Assembly (NCBI GenBank): GCA_022376925.1
Contig: JAIOJX010000004.1
Span: 124,459,123-124,523,122, forward strand
Length of the DNA stretch: 64,000 nt
Direction of reading: 5' to 3'
DNA from: Tragulus kanchil
Taxonomy: Eukaryota; Chordata; Mammalia; Artiodactyla; Tragulidae
Part shown: piece by piece, positions 11,501-22,920 of the stretch
How the letters are laid out: every line of letters starts with the position of its first letter
How positions within the stretch are numbered: position 1 is the first letter of the stretch
The notes under the pieces: model-generated
Seen by the model: the letters and a program-made list of their open reading frames with translations, nothing else
What the model was told of the DNA's origin: nothing
Database searches by the model: none
Made by a program: the position numbers and the translations under genes

Positions 11501-12370
11501 TAGCCTGCTACTTTCTGTGATCTGAACCTGCTTCACTTATGCAAACCATATGTATGACCTTCCTGGGGAGCCTGCAATTACCAATATTGTCAAGAAATCT
11601 CATATGTGTCACTTCCTGTCTTAATCATGACCATGGATGTCTCGGTCAATTATCTAACAACTTCATATGATCATAGAGTAGTAGTTCTATGGACATTGAA
11701 AAACCCAAGTAGAACCTGCACCTGCCATAAAATGTAGAGTTCATTTGGTACTTTCAGGTGTACATTCTCAGGAATCTTAATACTTAAAGGATAAATACTT
11801 AAGGACATTAGATTTTTCTTTATATAACCTGGAAAAAAAGTCCAACAAATCAGCTTTAAACAGTGACATATGTGATTTACCTACCTTTATTTACACATTC
11901 TGGGCATAGCATATCTGAAAGGCAAACCAAGGTTAATGTTCTGGCAATCAACTGAAGTGAATTGATGGAGACATTGCAGAGTAAAATAAAATTATCTTGA
12001 CAGCTTTTCATTAGGATAACAACCTGACAGTCAAAGGACTACCTAATTTTTTCCTAATCACGACAAATTATTATTAATAGCAGCTCACATGTGTATTACA
12101 CATTCTTGAGAGACAAAATTCAAGCCAGATTTTTCCAAACACAATTTAAATAACTAAGAACTTAGCTTTGTGGAAAGAAACCTGTGAATCACAACTCTCT
12201 GTATCAACACCCCATTTTTCCTGGTTTATATGAGGCAACAGAGATTTAACAGAGAGGGACTTAGGAACAAAACCAGGGTGGGACGTTTCCAGAGATATTA
12301 CCAACAGCTTAAAATCTGTTTTCTTTTAAAAATACTGTTTAAAAAATTTTATATGATTTTTAAAGGTTAA

Positions 12371-12593
12371 CTTTTTCATTTACAGTTATTACAAAATACA
12401 GGCTCTATATCCTTAGAGCCTATATGTATAGATTCCCTTTATGTTGTACAATACATCTTTAAGCCTGTCTTACTCCCAATGGTTTGTACCTTCCGCTTCC
12501 CCACTCCTGTATTGTCCTCTGTCAATGGTAACCACTAGTTTGTTCTCTTATCTGTGTAAACTTTGTTCTCTTGGTTTCACTCAAAAGCTGATA
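12371..12593 (-). mobile_element. L1 3' UTR fragment, duplicate of 11278-11500
   Basis: The same L1 fragment, carried by tandem duplication 5. Confidence 0.65.
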
Positions 12594-13207
12594 TAGCCTG
12601 CTACTTTCTGTGATCTGAACCTGCTTCACTTATGCAAACCATATGTATGACCTTCCTGGGGAGCCTGCAATTACCAATATTGTCAAGAAATCTCATATGT
12701 GTCACTTCCTGTCTTAATCATGACCATGGATGTCTCGGTCAATTATCTAACAACTTCATATGATCATAGAGTAGTAGTTCTATGGACATTGAAAAACCCA
12801 AGTAGAACCTGCACCTGCCATAAAATGTAGAGTTCATTTGGTACTTTCAGGTGTACATTCTCAGGAATCTTAATACTTAAAGGATAAATACTTAAGGACA
12901 TTAGATTTTTCTTTATATAACCTGGAAAAAAAGTCCAACAAATCAGCTTTAAACAGTGACATATGTGATTTACCTACCTTTATTTACACATTCTGGGCAT
13001 AGCATATCTGAAAGGCAAACCAAGGTTAATGTTCTGGCAATCAACTGAAGTGAATTGATGGAGACATTGCAGAGTAAAATAAAATTATCTTGACAGCTTT
13101 TCATTAGGATAACAACCTGACAGTCAAAGGACTACCTAATTTTTTCCTAATCACGACAAATTATTATTAATAGCAGCTCACATGTGTATTACACATCTTG
13201 AGAGACA

Positions 13208-15188
13208 GATCCCTGCAGACTTTAGAGCCCAGATTGGTGAAATAGCCTCCTCCCCAAGCCAGATCTTAGCATACCTAAAATAATGACACAGAGTAGTTTA
13301 TTCTAAATAAAGTTCGAAGGACTGTTTAGCTTCTTAAATTTAGACTATAAATCAAAGATCTAAAAATATGAGTGTTAAAATGTAATGTTCCAGAAACTTT
13401 AACCAAATAATTGTAGCCCACATAAGTTTTTTTTCTTTTTGTAAGAGAATGACTCACTTCTCAGAAAAAAATTTGCTTTGTTCAGAGAATATGTGTTATG
13501 TACCTGATGAGAACAAATCTTCCATAGCTTTAGAGTGGATCATAAAGTCATAACATGAAGGGTGAAAAGGAAACTCTTTTCATTTGGATACATAGCCTAG
13601 GATAGATTTGTGAGTAGGTTCCCCACTATTCCAGTGAGAATGTCATAGGTTTCATTTCCCTAAGCTCTGAGCTCATGTCTGCATGTATTTATAAATGCTA
13701 CAGAAAGAGAAGAACATGAAAGATAAAGTCCTGGGTGAAGGCTGCAGAAGCTTTATCGTTTTGGTCCATCTTTATGTCCTTCTAAGAATTCTAAAGAAAA
13801 CTCCAGAATAGTGGTGTAGAGAGGGAAGTCTAGTGAGGAGTCATCTGGGTACAGTAGAGCTGAACACAAAACTAAGAATTCTTGATTAAAGACATAGAAT
13901 GGGCATGCCCTTAATATTTGTGTGGCCTGGGCATCTATAAGTCAAACGACAAATTGATAAAATGTGTTCTATCTTTCTACCTTGAGATTTCAGCTTCATA
14001 AATGACATATTGAAAATTTTTGAATCAAGCTATTGTTTTGATGTAGCTTTATAAAATAATATTCAAAATTGTCAATTAAATTTAAAGGCAAAACTATAAA
14101 CAGTATTATTGAATGTCACATTATAACTATACATACTTTAGATGAGGTTGAGGTTTAAATATATTTTTGAATGTTATTAAATTTCACTGAATACTTCTAT
14201 ATAAACATAGCAATTGTATCCTTCATCCTCAAACTAGCTTCCAATGTAAAGAAATGATATATTTCTCGGTGTTGCCCCTGGAAGTACACATTCAGGGGAA
14301 AAATGAAGTTTTTAATATTGCAGAATATTCCTCAGCCAAGTGCAATTGTGAATATTGTAGCAATTCATGAATATCCACAATGAATTGGAACACAAAGACG
14401 ATCAGGAAAAAAATGTTTAGCACTTGGAAATGATGCTTTAATCTATAGGAAATCATTGCATCCATGCTGAGTGGAAGGATCGAACAAATTAATTTGTCTT
14501 AAATTATTTTTTTTTAACCTAAATCCTCTGATACCATAGCTGTGTCCATTTTCAGTATCAGTAGGGATCCAGACTGAAACCTTTGTGGTGTTTGCTATAG
14601 TAGTTTATTGTTTCTAGGATATAGAGAAAGAGATGAGCAGAAGCATTCCCCTGGGGCCTGCATAGTATCAGTTATATGCATGAATGTTTAAGGTTATGAT
14701 TTGAACATTACTGTAGTTGAGCACTAGATTCTAAGTGACAAGTGTGCCTTGTGTTTTTAAAAACTCTGATTTCTGTGATCTGTGGGGCTTTCAAAACCAT
14801 GGGGCTCTGGGCAGGAAATCTTCCACAGGTCTAGCAGAGATAGAGATGAAGGAGGTTTATAAATTCCCTAGTCACTGACTCTGCATTTTAGAAGCCCTGA
14901 GAAACGCACATGTGTTGCAGAAAGAGGTTTCACAGATGACCTGTGAAGGCAGATATATATAACGCAAGGACACCAGGAAAGAAAGCTTCAGAGGGGCTTG
15001 CTCCCTGAGGGCTGTTTGATGGAAGCAGGCATAGGTAGAAGTGAGGATGGTGGAGAGGTATTTGGAGGGGCAACTCTCTTGTGAAAGGTTTGATATGAAC
15101 ACATTTTGAAATAAACCAGTAATTGTTCACATAGCTATCTCTAGATTCAGTGTATGATGTATTTCACAGAATGCTTTTCCTTCTGCAG
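13208..15188. other. Unique non-coding DNA
   Basis: About 2 kb of single-copy, AT-rich sequence with no repeat I can name. A small stem-forming inverted repeat lies at 14346-14387 (TTGTGAATATTG against GAATATCCACAA, nested with CAATTCA/TGAATTG). Frames of 66-76 aa on the minus strand near 14872-15130 overlap each other in different frames and show no protein family signature. Confidence 0.5.
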
Positions 15189-15297
15189 TACTCATCAAGG
15201 ATTCTTCAAATAACCTGGTGACTTTCTTAAAATCTATTAAGACGCTGTTTCAGGAAGGTGAAGCTCTCTGGAGCCCCATTTCAGTTGCTACAATAAG
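15189..15297 (+). other. Exon-like segment (speculative)
   Basis: A 109-bp block is bounded by a pyrimidine-rich acceptor (TTTTCCTTCTGCAG, ending at 15188) and a donor AAG|GTAAGA (15297/15298). Only the frame starting at base 3 stays open, giving 35 codons that include LKSIKTLFQEGEALWSP. The other two frames have stops. I do not recognise the peptide. Tandem duplication 6 begins inside it, so only its 3' part is copied downstream. Chance occurrence of splice-like sites in AT-rich DNA is a real alternative. Confidence 0.2.
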
Positions 15298-17469
15298 GTA
15301 AGATGAAAAAATTAGAAACTAACTACTTTGATGATAGGCTGCACTTTTAAAGTATTTGTTACTTCTGGCTCATCTTTTTTTATTTTTGGCAAGGGTACAG
15401 AGGTTAAAGCTGTGAGAAAGAGTAACACAAAGCTACATGATAATGAAAAACTGGGCTTTTATTGAATATTCTTTCATTTCTAAAGACATTGGGCCACAAT
15501 GCTATGCACATTCTTAATGAATTACATTCTCTTGGACCTGTGATTGATGCAACCAAACAATCAGATAATTTACATTTAAAAATGACAATACTGAAAAATG
15601 AAAGAGAAGAAAGGTTGCTATGGATATTATTGATGTACATAAAATAGGTAAGTGTCTCAATTCAAAATGAGAGATGGTCTCAGAAGAAATAAAAGTTTAC
15701 ATTGCAGTAATAATGTAAAAAAGTGTACTAATCTATGAGGAGAATGTTATTTCTGTTGAAAAAACTTTCTTATATCTTTTTATTTACACAATGGGAACAT
15801 AAGCCTTTATATTAAGAGCATGGCCAAAAACTGAATTGAAAAGCTAAAAATTCTCATTCTGTTATTTGTGTTTCCTCAGTTGATATACCAATATCAAATC
15901 TGAGAGCAAATGAATACACATTCCCTTTCAGGACAGGGGTGGTATTTGTTCAATGATAGTCAAGCCATATAGTGATGGTGTATGTGCCAAAATGTCATGG
16001 TCTAAAATAAAATCATTTTAATGAGCAAAAACAGTCTCTCAAGGAGTTTTCTAGACAAATTGGAATGTCATCTACGGTGTTTAGAAGATTGGGTATGATG
16101 AAAAACATTCTGAATGCAAATGTTCCATGACATAAGATGGGTTTCTGTAGATGTTGGAATTCCCATGAATATTGAGAAGGAAGCTGGACTGGTTAGGAAA
16201 GGCAAGTGATCCTGCTGCAAGGACAGGTTTGTTGTTTCAACTTTTTGTTTAATCATTTTCTCTAAGGAGAAGCTATAAATAGCCTGTGAATTCTAGAGCC
16301 CTTACTTTTGGGGTTCATGAAGGCTTTGGAGTTCTTTAGAATGTGTTCGCTGGAGCTTTCTTAAAATCTATTAAGACGCTGTTTCAGGAAGGTGAAGCTC
16401 TCTGGAGCCCCATTTCAGTTGCTACAATAAGGTAAGATGAAAAATTAGAAACTAACTACTTTGATGATAGGCTGCTTTTGACTTTTTTTATTTTTGGCAA
16501 GGGTACAGAGGTTAAAGCTGTGAGAAAGAGTAACACAAAGCTACATGATAATGAAAACTGGGCTTTTATTGAATATTCTTTCATTTCTAAAGACATTGGG
16601 CCACAATGCTATGCACATTCTTAATGAATTACATTCTCTTGGACCTGTGATTGATGCAACCAAACAATCAGATAATTTACATTTAAAAATGACAATACTG
16701 AAAAATGAAAGAGAAGAAAGGTTGCTATGGATATTATTGATGTACATAAAATAGGTAAGTGTCTCAATTCAAAATGAGAGATGGTCTCAGAAGAAATAAA
16801 AGTTTACATTGCAGTAATAATGTAAAAAAGTGTACTAATCTATGAGGAGAATGTTATTTCTGTTGAAAAACTTTCTTATATCTTTTTATTTACACAATGG
16901 GAACATAAGCCTTTATATTAAGAGCATGGCCAAAAACTGAATTGAAAAGCTAAAAATTCTCATTCTGTTATTTGTGTTTCCTCAGTTGATATACCAATAT
17001 CAAATCTGAGAGCAAATGAATACACATTCCCTTTCAGGACAGGGGTGGTATTTGTTCAATGATAGTCAAGCCATATAGTGATGGTGTATGTGCCAAAATG
17101 TCATGGTCTAAAATAAAATCATTTTAATGAGCAAAAACAGTCTCTCAAGGAGTTTTCTAGACAAATTGGAATGTCATCTACGGTGTTTAGAAGATTGGGT
17201 ATGATGAAAAACATTCTGAATGCAAATGTTCCATGACATAAGATGGGTTTCTGTAGATGTTGGAATTCCCATGAATATTGAGAAGGAAGCTGGACTGGTT
17301 AGGAAAGGCAAGTGATCCTGCTGCAAGGACAGGTTTGTTGTTTCAACTTTTTGTTTAATCATTTTCTCTAAGGAGAAGCTATAAATAGCCTGTGAATTCT
17401 AGAGCCCTTACTTCTCTTGGCAGGCTTCATGAAGGCTTTGGAGTTCTTTAGAATGTGTTCGCTGGAGCT
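15222..17469. repeat. Tandem duplication 6 (about 1,134 bp period)
   Basis: 15222-16355 is followed directly by its copy 16356-17469. There are two local replacements. About 30 bp at 15344-15376 is replaced by a shorter segment near 16474-16482. At the far end TTACTTTTGGGGTTCATG (from about 16302) corresponds to a longer version with CTTCTCTTGGCAGGCTTCAT (from about 17411). The rest is near identical. Confidence 0.94.
15486..15647 (+). other. Exon-like open segment (speculative)
   Basis: The acceptor-like TTCTTTCATTTCTAAAG precedes 15486 and the donor-like TAG|GTAAGT follows 15647. The 162-bp block is open in one frame for 53 codons and ends in TAG exactly at the donor. It cannot be joined in frame to the exon-like segment at 15189-15297 (phase mismatch, then a stop), which argues against one intact gene. 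It is present again in the second unit (about 16593-16754). Confidence 0.12.
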
Positions 17470-18395
17470 AACAGATTCAAGAGACTCTGATTTATGAGGC
17501 CCAAGACTTTACTGTTTAATAAGAGCCACAGAATAAAGTACAAACAAAAAAAATCAAAGTTTCAGCTCGGCCATGACTGTGCTGCAAAAACTCTTTAGGA
17601 GAAATTAAAATCTTAGCTGTCCCCAAGGAGAGGTCCATAAATATCAGAACTATTTGTTTCACTGCAACTCAATACACAGACTAGGATTACCATTCATATC
17701 ACTATTTCATATGACATAGTTACTGTGTGGTCACCTGAAATGAACTCATTGTTTTGTACCAAGCACTAAAAGACGTAGATTAATTTTTCTAAGTAGAAAT
17801 CATTTAGCATATTGTATCCTTTAACGACACCTTCACAGCTTGAAAGAGTTAATGTTTGCCCTCTTGGTATCAGAAAGTAACTTAAGGCTCCACGAAAATG
17901 TAGATCCTCATTATTATAATCAGAGGTAATGAGGGTAAATGTGCAGAGGTAATTGGTGGACAGTGACTGCAAAAGGATGACAAGCATTGACAGCACTGTT
18001 TGGCAGGATCACATGTTGTTACGGGGGAACAGCTGATAAGCTCTGAATGCTTTAATTCCTAAATCTATTCGGCTTCAGGTTTCTACAGTGCCCATCACCT
18101 GTGCCCTATTCTTTATGATGATCTGCTGAAAATCAGCTGAGTCTAAATTGTTTTGTTATGTGCTATTCACATCACCGTAGGGAGGCTGGCTTATATTAGG
18201 AGCCTCAATTTTCCCTTAAGCCATTGAACATGAAAACATATTTCAGCGTAAATGAGTTCCTAAGAGGAGGGTGAGATCATGACACTCTGGTGGCTCATTC
18301 TTCCCTATGTCCTGAACTAGGAAGCAATTTTTCATTTTTTACACCCTCTACAATACCACTCCAAGGTAAGAGAACTGGCTATAGATCTGGCAGTT

Positions 18396-18417
18396 GGGAG
18401 TGGGGTGGGGCCTGGGG
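18396..18417 (+). other. G-quadruplex motif, first copy
   Basis: There are four G runs with loops of 3, 1 and 3 bases: GGG AGT GGGG T GGGG CCT GGGG. Further G runs lie just downstream (GCGGGGACGG, CCTGGG). It is an unusually G-rich island in AT-rich surroundings. It is repeated at 19487-19508 by duplication 7. Confidence 0.8.
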
Positions 18418-19486
18418 TGGTGAGCGGGGACGGACCTGGGCTTGCTGCTAAGAAGGCAATGACTTGAAAAGGCAGTTGGCTTGAGAGGAAAAAGGGGCCG
18501 GTGCTAAAGAAAAAAAAAACCATTTTCTCTAAGGAGAAGCTATAAATAGCCTGTGAATTCTAGAGCCCTTACTTCTCTTGGCAGGCTTCATGCTTTAAAT
18601 TTAACGATGCTCAACCAAGAACTAAAGGAAAAAAACAAAAAAAATCAAAGTTTCAGCTCGGCCATGACTGTGCTGCAAAAACTCTTTAGGAGAAATTAAA
18701 ATCTTAGCTGTCCCCAAGGAGAGGTCCATAAATATCAGAACTATTTGTTTCACTGCAACTCAATACACAGACTAGGATTACCATTCATATCACTATTTCA
18801 TATGACATAGTTACTGTGTGGTCACCTGAAATGAACTCATTGTTTTGTACCAAGCACTAAAAGACGTAGATTAATTTTTCTAAGTAGAAATCATTTAGCA
18901 TATTGTATCCTTTAACGACACCTTCACAGCTTGAAAGAGTTAATGTTTGCCCTCTTGGTATCAGAAAGTAACTTAAGGCTCCACGAAAATGTAGATCCTC
19001 ATTATTATAATCAGAGGTAATGAGGGTAAATGTGCAGAGGTAATTGGTGGACAGTGACTGCAAAAGGATGACAAGCATTGACAGCACTGTTTGGCAGGAT
19101 CACATGTTGTTACGGGGGAACAGCTGATAAGCTCTGAATGCTTTAATTCCTAAATCTATTCGGCTTCAGGTTTCTACAGTGCCCATCACCTGTGCCCTAT
19201 TCTTTATGATGATCTGCTGAAAATCAGCTGAGTCTAAATTGTTTTGTTATGTGCTATTCACATCACCGTAGGGAGGCTGGCTTATATTAGGAGCCTCAAT
19301 TTTCCCTTAAGCCATTGAACATGAAAACATATTTCAGCGTAAATGAGTTCCTAAGAGGAGGGTGAGATCATGACACTCTGGTGGCTCATTCTTCCCTATG
19401 TCCTGAACTAGGAAGCAATTTTTCATTTTTTACACCCTCTACAATACCACTCCAAGGTAAGAGAACTGGCTATAGATCTGGCAGTT

Positions 19487-19508
19487 GGGAGTGGGGTGGG
19501 GCCTGGGG
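19487..19508 (+). other. G-quadruplex motif, second copy
   Basis: The same four-run G motif as 18396-18417, carried by tandem duplication 7 with no change in the motif. Confidence 0.8.
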
Positions 19509-19611
19509 TGGTGAGCGGGGACGGACCTGGGCTTGCTGCTAAGAAGGCAATGACTTGAAAAGGCAGTTGGCTTGAGAGGAAAAAGGGGCCGGTGCTAAAG
19601 AAAAAAAAACC

Positions 19612-20149
19612 CTAAAGACGACATGACATAAATGGCCCATAATCCTTCCTATCATCACTAAAATACAATAATGGAGATGGATTTGTTCCCTAGCCATGTA
19701 AAATAAAATCTTCTCTGGTCTTTTTATGATATTCCTTTAACTGTACAGCTACGTGGTGTTCATGTTGCTCTGATTTAACTTGAGCAAATTTGTGAAAGAA
19801 GGAAGAGGAACACACATGTGATAGGTCTAGAGACTATCACCTCTTTGCAATTGTCCTTGATCCCTGGTTCTGCTCTTCTCAAAGTATGATCCACTAAGCA
19901 GTATTTCCTTCTCAAAGAACTGGTCTAACATGTTACAGTACAGTTTGTTGCCATTTCTTTTTTAAACATTTTATCTTCCGGCATTCAGATGCAAACATCT
20001 AAGCTTACAGCACTGAGCAGTTTCAACAACCAGTATGTCTCTTTTGTATTCCAACAAATGCAAAAAATGTGATGGTTAAAGTTTTGTTTGTTGGTTTGTC
20101 GTGAATCAGAGGGGGCAGTGTTTAATCTTCCCCGTTCCCTACCTCTCGA
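19612..20149. other. Unique non-coding DNA
   Basis: Single-copy sequence with no reading frame or mobile element that I can support. Confidence 0.5.
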
Positions 20150-20310
20150 GAGGATCTTGAAAAGAAACCTTAAGTTTCAGTTCTCTCTCAGCTGTCAAAT
20201 GAGGATGATTGTATTTGTAAAATTAATTGATACATGTGGGAAAGTGCAAAGTGCTATAAGGAGGAGTGTTATAAAATGTAAGTTCTTGCTGTTATTAGCT
20301 GGGAATATTA
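20150..20310 (+). mobile_element. MIR SINE fragment
   Basis: The order CTCTCAGCTGTCAAATGAGG, ATGATTGTATTTGTAAAATT, then AAAGTGCTATAAGGAGG and GTTATTAGCTG follows the second half of the MIR consensus. It is diverged, and the ends are approximate. Confidence 0.5.
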
Positions 20311-21284
20311 CATTGGTGTTAGGAGACTTATGATACAATAGATGTGTAAGCAGGGATCCTCTGCATTGGAGAAGTATGTTTTGCATTTCATAAGGAGTGA
20401 AGTAGGATTTTAGAAGAGGGTTGATTCTTTTTTTGAGTTGTTAAAGTGTTTTTAATCAGTTTTATGAGTAATAATAAAAGAATAATGTCTAGGTCATGAA
20501 TACCAGTGATTTAGAATAAGACCCAAAGCCTTACTCTTAATTGAGAAGAGAGTAGACTCCAAACCTTAGGTTAAAATATGCCATAAGGAATTCTGTGTTT
20601 GTGTATGGGTGGGTGAGAGAGAGAAGCAGAGAGAAAGAAGGAGAGAGAGACAAATGCCATTTTTTTAAAACTAACATTTATTCCTTGATTTAAAGCATAA
20701 AGCATTTTTCCAAAATGTGTCAGCTTACAGTATCCTTTGGCTGTGTGGTCTTTGCACTCTCCTGAGTATCATAGTGCTCACTGCCCTCATCATTCATGGG
20801 CTTGAGGGAAGCCCAAATCACTGCTTTCTGACCCACTCGTACAGGAGATGGAACTGAAGTCGGAATTATTATCACTTGTCATCTGACTGAATAGTACTTT
20901 GCTCTCATTGTGGTTGACTAACAACATGAAAAATGAAGGTTATGAGTTCTTGATATTCCCTGCCTTGGTTTCATTGGGAAGACCATAAGCTATCTTATCT
21001 TATAACTTTAAACAGTTTAATCCAGGTAATAAAAACGGCATAATTATCTCAATTATGACTGCTAGTGAACAGGCTTGTAACAATCTTGTATGCACAAATT
21101 ACTGAGTCCAAGAATTTGGTCTCATTCTAGTTCCTTTACCAGCGTGAAGAAACAATGGCTACTTCTTAGTAATGGATATGGCTACTGCTTTGATATGCCA
21201 ACAAGCTGTGTTGGTCGAAAATTGTCATATGACTTGCCATTTAAGTTTGACCTCTCTTCTTCTCTGCCCCCCCAGCCATCTTAC

Positions 21285-21648
21285 CTGGGGACGATTTACC
21301 CCTTCCACATTGGCAGATGTTTAGGGATGTCTGGAGGCTTTTTTGATTGTTGTGACTGGAGAGGGATTGCAGGCGTCTAGTATGTAAGCTTCTCTGTCCA
21401 TTGGATTCTCCAGACAAGAATACTGGAGTGGGCTGCCATTTCCTTCTCCAAGGGATCTTCCTGACCCAGAGATCAATTCCACGTCTCTGGCACTGCAGGC
21501 AGATTCGTACCATCTGAGCCACCAGGAAAACCCAGTAGATTTCAGGGATGCTGCTCAATATCCTACAATGCACAGGACAAACTCCACCCCCACCAACAAA
21601 GAATTATCAGATGTAAGATGTCAATAGTGCTGAGATTGAGAAGCCCTG
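21285..21648 (+). mobile_element. MER5A-like hAT element split by a SINE, first copy
   Basis: Left part: GGGATGTCTGGAGGCTTTTT, GATTGTTGTGACTGG and the GGCGTCTAGTA joint. Right part: CAGGGATGCTGCTCAATATC, CTACAATGCACAGGACA, AAGAATTATCAGATG and GTGCTGAGATTGAGAAGCCC. Together these follow the non-autonomous MER5A DNA transposon. The break at 21388-21533 is a Bov-tA insertion. Confidence 0.75.
21388..21533 (-). mobile_element. Bov-tA SINE inside MER5A, first copy
   Basis: The reverse-complement Bov-tA reads CTCTGTCCATTGGATTCTCC, GACAAGAATACTGGAG, then GATCTTCCTGACCCAGAGAT and CTGAGCCACCAGGAAAACCC. It is 3'-truncated and inserted within the older MER5A-like element. Confidence 0.88.
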
Positions 21649-22439
21649 TTTTTGAAATACCACGTTTCAGAGATAGCTGCAAGGGTGACTAAAGCCTTAC
21701 TCTTAATTGAGAAGAGAGTAGACTCCAAACCTTAGGTTAAAATATGCCATAAGGAATTCTGTGTTTGTGTATGGGGGGGAGAGAGAGCAGAGAGAAAGAA
21801 GGAGAGAGAGACAAATGCTTTAAAACTAACATTTATTCCTTGATTTAAAGCATAAAGCATTTTTCCAAAATGTGTCAGCTTACAGTATCCTTTGGCTGTG
21901 TGGTCTTTGCACTCTCCTGAGTATCATAGTGCTCACTGCCCTCATCATTCATGGGCTTGAGGGAAGCCCAAATCACTGCTTTCTGACCCACTCGTACAGG
22001 AGATGGAACTGAAGTCGGAATTATTATCACTTGTCATCTGACTGAATAGTACTTTGCTCTCATTGTGGTTGACTAACAACATGAAAAATGAAGGTTATGA
22101 GTTCTTGATATTCCCTGCCTTGGTTTCATTGGGAAGACCATAAGCTATCTTATCTTATAACTTTAAACAGTTTAATCCAGGTAATAAAAACGGCATAATT
22201 ATCTCAATTATGACTGCTAGTGAACAGGCTTGTAACAATCTTGTATGCACAAATTACTGAGTCCAAGAATTTGGTCTCATTCTAGTTCCTTTACCAGCGT
22301 GAAGAAACAATGGCTACTTCTTAGTAATGGATATGGCTACTGCTTTGATATGCCAACAAGCTGTGTTGGTCGAAAATTGTCATATGACTTGCCATTTAAG
22401 TTTGACCTATCTTCTTCTCTGCCCCCACAGCCATCTTAC

Positions 22440-22804
22440 CTGGGGACGATTTACCCCTTCCACATTGGCAGATGTTTAGGGATGTCTGGAGGCTTTTTTG
22501 ATTGTTGTGACTGGAGAGGGATTGCAGGCGTCTAGTATGTAAGCTTCTCTGTCCATGGGATTCTCCAGACAAGAATACTGGAGTGGGGTGCCATTCCCTT
22601 CTCCAGGGGATCTTCCTGACCCAGAGATCAATTCCACGTCTCTGGCACTGCAGGCAGATTCGTTACCATCTGAGCCACCAGGAAAACCCAGTAGATTTCA
22701 GGGATGCTGCTCAATATCCTACAATGCACAGGACAAACTCCACCCCCACCAACAAAGAATTATCAGATGTAAGATGTCAATAGTGCTGAGATTGAGAAGC
22801 CCTG
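22440..22804 (+). mobile_element. MER5A-like element, duplicate of 21285-21648
   Basis: The same split element in the second unit of duplication 8. Its last 22 bp are also the start of duplication 9. Confidence 0.75.
22543..22689 (-). mobile_element. Bov-tA SINE, duplicate of 21388-21533
   Basis: The same insertion carried by duplication 8. It differs from the first copy at several sites (CCATGGGA for CCATTGGA, GGGGTGCC for GGGCTGCC, CGTTACC for CGTACC). Confidence 0.88.
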
Positions 22805-22920
22805 TTTTTGAAATACCACGTTTCAGAGATAGCTGCAAGGGGTGACTGGGAAAATGAATCATAAGCCTGGGTCAGATCCACTGCACAATGGCTATGAAAA
22901 GAGTCAATTTGGTGGTGATA

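Larger units (their letters stand above)
11036..13207. repeat. Tandem duplication 5 (about 1,094 bp period)
   Basis: 11036-12115 recurs at 12130-13207, with a 14-bp filler at 12116-12129. Small differences include CACTACTC/CACAACTC, a T-run indel, AGCTTCCC/AGATTCCC and ACATTCTTG/ACATCTTG. Its first 63 bp overlap the end of duplication 4, so that segment is present three times. Confidence 0.95.
17360..19611. repeat. Tandem duplication 7
   Basis: 17360-18520 recurs at 18521-19611. The first 72 bp match, then about 110 bp of copy 1 (17432-17542) corresponds to only about 40 dissimilar bases in copy 2 (18592-18632). Matching then resumes to the end. The period drops from 1,161 to 1,091 across this gap. 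The start overlaps the end of duplication 6, so the segment beginning CATTTTCTCTAAGGAG occurs three times. Confidence 0.94.
20525..22848. repeat. Tandem duplication 8 (about 1,160 bp unit)
   Basis: 20525-21690 is followed directly by 21691-22848. Differences are a GA-rich tract (near 20607-20650 versus 21772-21812), a T-run indel and several substitutions inside the internal Bov-tA. The unit contains a MER5A-like element split by a Bov-tA insertion. Confidence 0.95.

Noticed and set aside
21090..21380. 96-aa plus-strand frame, repeated at 22245-22535
   Set aside because: Its C-terminal third is the MER5A-like element and the rest shows no family signature. The repetition comes from duplication 8.
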